NCBI GenBank assembly: GCA_023386955.1
Contig: JAEWIS010000053.1
Location: 62,001 to 126,000, forward strand
Direction: 5' to 3'
Origin: Bacillota bacterium
GTDB taxonomy: Bacteria > Bacillota > Bacilli > Paenibacillales > NBRC-103111
DNA: 64,000 bases
In this document: piece after piece, positions 59,413-64,000 of the stretch
How positions within the stretch are numbered: the stretch's first letter is position 1
Layout of the letters: every line of letters begins with the position of its first letter
Translations under genes and position numbers: made by a program
The notes under the pieces: generated by a model
Databases searched by the model: none
What the model saw: the letters and a program-made list of their open reading frames with translations, nothing else
Told to the model about the DNA's origin: nothing

Positions 59413-60588
59413 ATGGGAGGACCAATAACGCTTGAAGCACTGTTTCCGGATATGGTTGCCTGGCGCAGACATTTGCACCAGAATCCCGAGTTATCATATC
59501 AGGAAGAAAGGACATCTGCTTTTGTGGCGGACCATCTGGAGGCGTTGGGGCTTCAGGTGAAGCGACATGTAGGCGGCTACGGTGTGGTCGGGGAGCTGAA
59601 GGGCGGCGGAAGCGGCCCTGTGATTGCTCTGCGTGCGGACATGGATGCGCTGCCCATTCAGGATGAAAAAAGCTGCGATTATGCCTCCGCAGTGCCCGGA
59701 GTGATGCATGCCTGCGGCCATGATGGCCATGTAGCCGCGCTGCTGGGAACCGCCCGGTATCTGGCCTCCCGCAGAGGGGAGCTGAACGGGACGGTCCGTT
59801 TTATCTTCCAGCCGGCGGAGGAGCTGAGTCCCGGCGGCGCCCAGCCCATGATTGCCGAAGGTGTGCTGGACGGTGTGGACGAAATCTACGGCGCACACTT
59901 GTGGACGCCTTTTCCCGCGGGGGAGATTATGACCCGCAGCGGGCCCATTATGGCGGCTGCCGATGAATTCCTGCTGGAGATTATCGGCAAGGGCGGACAT
60001 GGCGGCCTGCCCCACGAAACCATTGACAGTCTTATGGTGGGGTCCCATCTGGTGGTGAATCTGCAGTCCATCGTCAGCCGCAGCCTCAATCCGGTGGAGC
60101 CCAGCGTTATCTCAGTGGGATCCTTCCATGCGGGCTCTGGCTTTAATGTTATTGCGGAAAAAGCCATCTTAAACGGCACCGTCCGGACCTTCGAGCACGG
60201 CCTCCGTATGCTGGCCCGGGAACGGGTGACCCGGGTTACGGCCGATACCTGCTCCATGTTCGGAGCCGACTATAAGCTGGATTACAAGCTTGGATACCCT
60301 CCGGTTATCAACCATAAAGCAGAGACCGAATGGCTGAGGGGGACCGCGGCGGAGCTGTTCGGAGCGGATCGGGTGAAGGAATGCCCTCTGATTATGGCGG
60401 GTGAGGATTTCTCCTTTTACCTGGAAAAGGTTCCGGGCTGCTTCTTCTTCGTTGGCGCCGGCAACAGGGAGGCGGGGATAACCGCCCCGCATCACCACCC
60501 CCGTTTCGATATTGACGAGTCGGCCATTCTGCAGACCGCCAGACTGTTCTCGGGCCTTGTGCTGCGCAGGCTGACTGGGACATTTTAA
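59413..60588 (+). CDS. M20-family amidohydrolase
   Basis: A 391-aa metal-dependent amidohydrolase (M20D). RRHLHQNPELSYQEE, metal ligands in HACGHDGH, QPAEE with the catalytic Glu, and HHHPRFDIDE near the C-terminus. It resembles hippurate, indole-acetyl-amino acid and N-acetyl amino acid hydrolases. The ATG follows GGAGGAG. It is not linked to a biosynthetic operon, so the substrate is open. Confidence 0.92.
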   Translation: MGGPITLEALFPDMVAWRRHLHQNPELSYQEERTSAFVADHLEALGLQVKRHVGGYGVVGELKGGGSGPVIALRADMDALPIQDEKSCDYASAVPGVMHACGHDGHVAALLGTARYLASRRGELNGTVRFIFQPAEELSPGGAQPMIAEGVLDGVDEIYGAHLWTPFPAGEIMTRSGPIMAAADEFLLEIIGKGGHGGLPHETIDSLMVGSHLVVNLQSIVSRSLNPVEPSVISVGSFHAGSGFNVIAEKAILNGTVRTFEHGLRMLARERVTRVTADTCSMFGADYKLDYKLGYPPVINHKAETEWLRGTAAELFGADRVKECPLIMAGEDFSFYLEKVPGCFFFVGAGNREAGITAPHHHPRFDIDESAILQTARLFSGLVLRRLTGTF

Positions 60589-60672
60589 ACCGGGTAAAGG
60601 ACTGTCTCCGCGGGAACTCTAGAGCTGCACCTTTTAGCTACCCTATAGGACCCCTAAGGAGGCAGGAGACCC

Positions 60673-61110
60673 ATGAACAAAACGGTAAAGGATATTATGA
60701 CTACGGACTGTGCCACCGTTACGCTGAAGGACAATGTGTATGAGGTGGCTGTGGCCATGTCCAAGCAGGATGTGGGCTTTATCCCTGTAGTGGAAGGCAA
60801 GCAGCTGATCGGCTGTATTACCGACCGGGACCTGGTGGTCCGCGGTTATGCACAGAAGAATGAAGGCTCGGCCAAGGTGGAGAAGGTGATGAGCCGCGAT
60901 ATCACCACCGTAACGCCGGACACCTCCGTGGATGAGGCTGCCCAGCTTATGGCCGATAAACAAATTCGCCGTCTGCCGGTTGTGGAAAACGGCAACCTGG
61001 TAGGTGTGGTCTCCATCGGCGACCTGGCAGTCCGCAGGAATTTCGAGAATGAAGCCGGAGACGCCCTGAGCAAAATTTCCGAGAAGGAATTTGCCGGCGC
61101 GGTGCACTAG
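60673..61110 (+). CDS. Two-CBS-domain protein (YhcV-like)
   Basis: A 145-aa protein of two CBS repeats, VKDIMTTDCATVTLKDNVYEVAVAMSKQDVGFIPVVEGKQLIGCITDRDLVVRG and VMSRDITTVTPDTSVDEAAQLMADKQIRRLPVVENGNLVGVVSIGDLAV. Such modules bind adenine nucleotides and may sense energy state. The start follows AAGGAGG, and a strong terminator follows. Confidence 0.92.
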   Translation: MNKTVKDIMTTDCATVTLKDNVYEVAVAMSKQDVGFIPVVEGKQLIGCITDRDLVVRGYAQKNEGSAKVEKVMSRDITTVTPDTSVDEAAQLMADKQIRRLPVVENGNLVGVVSIGDLAVRRNFENEAGDALSKISEKEFAGAVH

Positions 61111-61128
61111 CAGCTGCAGCTCCTCCGT

Positions 61129-61163
61129 AAGCCCTGTCCCCCTGTGGGGATGGGGCTTTTTTT
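61129..61163 (+). terminator. Terminator of the CBS protein gene
   Basis: AAGCCCTGTCCCC pairs with GGGGATGGGGCTT, then Ts. Confidence 0.85.
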
Positions 61164-61215
61164 GCGTGGGCATACTAGGGAGTGATTGAGAAACCGGAAG
61201 CGAGGATACACATAT

Positions 61216-62919
61216 ATGGAATGGAAAACCGGGGAGCCGCCTCTTTGGCTTCAAAAAGATCTCTCCTTATGGCTGGAAGCCGACCATCCGGAGGCTGCGG
61301 AGGCTGCAGCCATGCTGTCGGGGTTCGCCGAGCTGGTCAAAACACCGGGCAGCATGCACCAGTACCGGATGACCCCCTTTACCTTGTGGAATGCCGCAGC
61401 ATCGGGCTTAAACGCCGACCGGATCTGCCGCTTCCTGCACGGGGCAAGCCGTTTTGGGCTGCCGCAGACGGTGCAGAATCAGATCCGCACCCTGATGGGC
61501 CGCTACGGCATGTTCCGGCTGACCCCAGCGGAGAATGGCCTTCTGCTGACAGCAGAATCCGGTGATGCACTTGGTCTGCTGGAGCAGCTGCCCGGGGTAA
61601 GCCGTTTTTTCGGCAGGCGGATGGACGAACGGAGTGTGGAGGTTGGGACAGCCTGCCGGGGGCTGCTGAAGCAGGAGATGGCCCGGGCCGGTTATCCGGT
61701 GGTGGATGAGGCGGGTTTTCTGCCCGGGGAAGCGCTGGCTGTCCGGTTTAAGGATAAGCTGATGAGCGGAGCCCCTTTCAGCCTGCGCAGCTACCAGCAG
61801 GAAGCGGTGGCAGCCTTCACCCGGCCGGATTACGGGGGCGGCAGCGGCGTTGTGGTGATGCCCTGCGGGGCGGGCAAAACGGTGGTTGGTTTGGCGGTGA
61901 TGGCCAAATATGCCTGCGAGACCCTGATTCTCACGGTCAGCGGCACCTCCGTCAGCCAATGGAAGCGGGAGCTTCTGCAGAAAACCTCCCTTTCCGGGGA
62001 GTTCATCGGTGAATACAGCGGCGAACGCAAGGAGGTCCGTCCCGTAACGATTGCTACCTATCATATCCTGACCCACGGGGCGGGGCGCAAGGAAACCGCC
62101 CATCTGGACCTGTTCCGCAGCCGGAACTGGGGCCTGATTATTTATGATGAGGTGCACCTGCTTCCGGCGCCGGTATTCCGGATGACGGCGGAGCTGCAAT
62201 CCGCCCGCAGGCTTGGCCTTACAGCCACCCTGATCCGGGAGGACGGGCTGGAGGCGGATGTGTTCGGGCTGGTGGGGCCCAAGCGCTACGAAATCAGCTG
62301 GAAGCAGCTGGAGAAGGAAGGATGGCTGGCGAAGGTGGAGTGTACGGAGGTGCGGGTTCCTTTTTCCGGGGAGGACCGGGAAAGCTACGATCAGGCGCTC
62401 CCCCGGGAGAAGATCCGGGTGGCGGCGGAGAATGCCCGCAAGCTGGAGATTCTGCGGAAGGTTCTGGAGGACTGCCGGGGGGATCGTGTGCTGATTATCG
62501 GACAATACCTGAACCAGCTGCGGCAGGTGGCGCAGGAGACAGGGATTCCGCTGATATGCGGAGATACGCGGCATGAGGAACGGGAGCGGCTGTTTCAAGC
62601 CTTCCGGCAGGGAGAGGTGCAGACACTGGTGGTTTCCCGGGTGGCCAATTTTGCGGTGGACCTGCCGGATGCTTCCGTGGCGGTGCAAATCTCCGGCAGC
62701 TTCGGCTCGCGCCAGGAGGAGGCCCAGCGGATGGGCAGGATCCTGCGCCCCAAATCCGGGGCGAATGCCGCCCGTTTTTATACGCTGGTGACCGAGGACA
62801 GCCGGGAACAGGATTTTGCCGTCAACCGGCAGCTGTTTCTGCTGGAGCAGGGGTACCGGTATGAGGTGAAAAGCGCTGCTGAGCTGGCAGAGGCGGCGGC
62901 CGGCCGGGAGCCCTTATGA
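61216..62919 (+). CDS. XPB/Rad25-type DNA helicase
   Basis: A 567-aa SF2 helicase. An N-terminal damage-recognition-like part (1-195) is followed by motifs I (VMPCGAGKTVVG), II (IIYDEVHLLP), III (GLTATLIREDG) and VI (QRMGRILRP). It belongs to the bacterial XPB group. The ATG at 61216 is 9 nt after GAGGA. Its stop overlaps the next start (ATGA), so the two proteins are probably made together. Confidence 0.93.
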   Translation: MEWKTGEPPLWLQKDLSLWLEADHPEAAEAAAMLSGFAELVKTPGSMHQYRMTPFTLWNAAASGLNADRICRFLHGASRFGLPQTVQNQIRTLMGRYGMFRLTPAENGLLLTAESGDALGLLEQLPGVSRFFGRRMDERSVEVGTACRGLLKQEMARAGYPVVDEAGFLPGEALAVRFKDKLMSGAPFSLRSYQQEAVAAFTRPDYGGGSGVVVMPCGAGKTVVGLAVMAKYACETLILTVSGTSVSQWKRELLQKTSLSGEFIGEYSGERKEVRPVTIATYHILTHGAGRKETAHLDLFRSRNWGLIIYDEVHLLPAPVFRMTAELQSARRLGLTATLIREDGLEADVFGLVGPKRYEISWKQLEKEGWLAKVECTEVRVPFSGEDRESYDQALPREKIRVAAENARKLEILRKVLEDCRGDRVLIIGQYLNQLRQVAQETGIPLICGDTRHEERERLFQAFRQGEVQTLVVSRVANFAVDLPDASVAVQISGSFGSRQEEAQRMGRILRPKSGANAARFYTLVTEDSREQDFAVNRQLFLLEQGYRYEVKSAAELAEAAAGREPL

Positions 62920-64000
62920 GCGTTCATGATCCGGACCTTGTCGCCATGAAGGAGGAGCTGGAAGCCGCATATAACGGTCTCCGGCCTTGGGCGAAGGAGG
63001 TTCTCCGCCTTCTGGTGGCCCGTTTCGGCCCTTTGCCGGCTGAGCAGGAGGAGCTGGCCCGGCTGGCTCTGCGGGAGGGACTGAGCGGAGCCCATGTCCG
63101 GGCTTCTTTGCGTCTTCTGCAAAGCAACGGACTGGTTCATGCGGTTCCCAAAGGCTGGAGGGAGCACCAATACCGGGTGCCGGAGGGGCATGCGGCCTTT
63201 TGGCAGGAGAAGCTGTTCCCGCGGCTGGAGCCGGAACCGGAGGAGGCGAGCTTCGGAGCGGAGGGTGTCCGTAATGAACCGGGAGATGCGGTGAAGGATG
63301 TGCTGCAGGTGCTTTTGGCTGCCTCACGGGGAGAGCTGAAGCTGCTGAAGTCGGGGGGATTGTCAGGCCAGTCCGTTCGCAGGCTGGAGCAGGTGCTACT
63401 GGCCCGGGATGGGGAGCTGGAAGCAAGCGGACTTGCAGCAGCCGTCCCCCACCGCTATGGCCCGGCTGTTGCGGGAGCACTTCATATGGCCGCGGCCTCC
63501 GGTCTTCTCCAGGTGGAGAACGGCTTGGTAAGGCCGGCAGGTGAGGCTGCTGCGGCTTGGCTCGGGAAGCCCTGCCGAGTCCTCCATCAGGAGCTGTATG
63601 CCATCTGGAAGAAAGCGGTTGCCCCCACCTTCAGCGGTTGGGAATTTCATGCCCTGTACGCGTTGGAGACGGCGGAGCCCGGACGCTGGTATCCCTTGAA
63701 TCATCTATTTGACTGGTTGCGGGTGTGTGGTATGATGGATTTAGACTGCATGGCACAGATGGGTTTCATTTCCACACGGCTTGTTCCGCTGGGCGCGTGG
63801 GGATGGCTGTGTTTGGAGCAGCGGGATTCCGGCATGGCGTTTATGCTGCCGGCGCCTGTTGCCGCCCTGCGGGAGAAGGATTTTGAGCCCCGTTTTGTGG
63901 GGATTATCGTACAGCCTGATCTGGAAATCATTGTCCCTCCGGATCCGCCCCCTGGATTATGGTGGGTCCTCCTCCAATGGTGCGAATGGACAGTCCGCGG
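62916..64000 (+). CDS. Helicase-associated (XPB N-terminal-like) protein, 3' partial
   Basis: An open frame of 361 codons runs from ATG 62916 to the window end without a stop. It begins MSVHDPDLVAMKEELEAAYNGL and ends VGIIVQPDLEIIVPPDPPPGLWWVLLQWCEWTVRG. The latter resembles the XPB/Ssl2-like helicase-associated domain (Helicase_C_3 type: VQPDxxIxxPPxxPP). Winged-helix-like segments precede it (LRLLVARFGPLPAEQEELARLALREGLSGAHVRASLRLLQSNGLV). It is coupled to the XPB gene through a 4-bp overlap. It is probably the missing regulatory part of a split helicase. Confidence 0.88.
   Translation, partial: MSVHDPDLVAMKEELEAAYNGLRPWAKEVLRLLVARFGPLPAEQEELARLALREGLSGAHVRASLRLLQSNGLVHAVPKGWREHQYRVPEGHAAFWQEKLFPRLEPEPEEASFGAEGVRNEPGDAVKDVLQVLLAASRGELKLLKSGGLSGQSVRRLEQVLLARDGELEASGLAAAVPHRYGPAVAGALHMAAASGLLQVENGLVRPAGEAAAAWLGKPCRVLHQELYAIWKKAVAPTFSGWEFHALYALETAEPGRWYPLNHLFDWLRVCGMMDLDCMAQMGFISTRLVPLGAWGWLCLEQRDSGMAFMLPAPVAALREKDFEPRFVGIIVQPDLEIIVPPDPPPGLWWVLLQWCEWTVR

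Noticed and set aside
61408-62688. Minus-strand ORF opposite the XPB helicase
   Set aside because: It overlaps all helicase motifs and has no ribosome site.

Overview
The window looks like the chromosome of a spore-forming Gram-positive bacterium of the Bacillales, most likely Paenibacillaceae. This rests on gene families and gene order: fabH-fabD-fabG-acpP-fabF-rnc-smc-ftsY, ytxJ next to ccpA, ylaN near ftsW, spore-coat (CotF-type) genes, a T-box ahead of tyrS and a single rpsD with its own leader. G+C is moderately high, genes use strong AGGAGG-type ribosome sites, and TTG and GTG starts are frequent. No rRNA, tRNA, prophage, transposase gene or CRISPR array was seen.

Layout. 1-9562: fatty-acid synthesis and chromosome segregation/secretion (3' end of fabH, fabD, fabG, acpP, fabF, rnc, smc, ftsY). 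9563-10120: a non-coding array of about eight related hairpins. 10125-11899: an exported repeat protein (minus strand) and an unidentified conserved-looking gene. 12016-19812: the most interesting block, a LacI-type regulator followed by uxaE, a LarA-superfamily gene, gntK, a UxuB-type dehydrogenase and gnd. Read together they suggest tagaturonate -> fructuronate -> mannonate -> gluconate -> 6-phosphogluconate -> ribulose 5-phosphate, with the LarA-like protein as the mannonate/gluconate 2-epimerase. This would send hexuronates into the pentose phosphate pathway without mannonate dehydratase or KDG kinase.

19864-27597: two minus-strand genes (unknown; YVTN beta-propeller) and a signalling group (REC-wHTH-BTAD regulator, small Zn-knuckle protein, MerR-like protein, very large hybrid kinase with an apparently leaderless mRNA). 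27690-32148: aroK, rhodanese, aroA, C39-like peptidase, CoA-binding protein, thiE. 32298-33703: probable spore-coat genes, including a four-repeat Q/N/Y/S-rich protein. 33826-39115: PTS EIICBA and ptsI (overlapping), PfpI, VanZ and a zinc-ribbon protein behind an attenuator-like terminator. 39246-41743: a possible small ORF, ytxJ, ccpA and mtnN. 41744-42246: tandem and inverted repeats. 42247-45438: a class A PBP with FnIII modules (minus). 45539-47189: T-box and tyrS.

47302-64000: MetE-C-like protein, DnaQ-like exonuclease, rpsD (minus), GAF-GGDEF protein, lipoprotein, TVP38 protein, M29 aminopeptidase, an HPr-like protein without the phospho-histidine segment, ylaN, Ca2+/H+ exchanger (minus), Asp23 protein, ftsW (minus), M20 amidohydrolase, CBS protein, XPB-type helicase and, running off the end, a helicase-associated partner.

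Intergenic DNA is unusually rich in palindromic repeat families. At least six types occur, including two copies of a MITE-like element (4710-4767 and 55700-55863) and a hairpin placed directly ahead of the ribosome site of both fabG and aroA.
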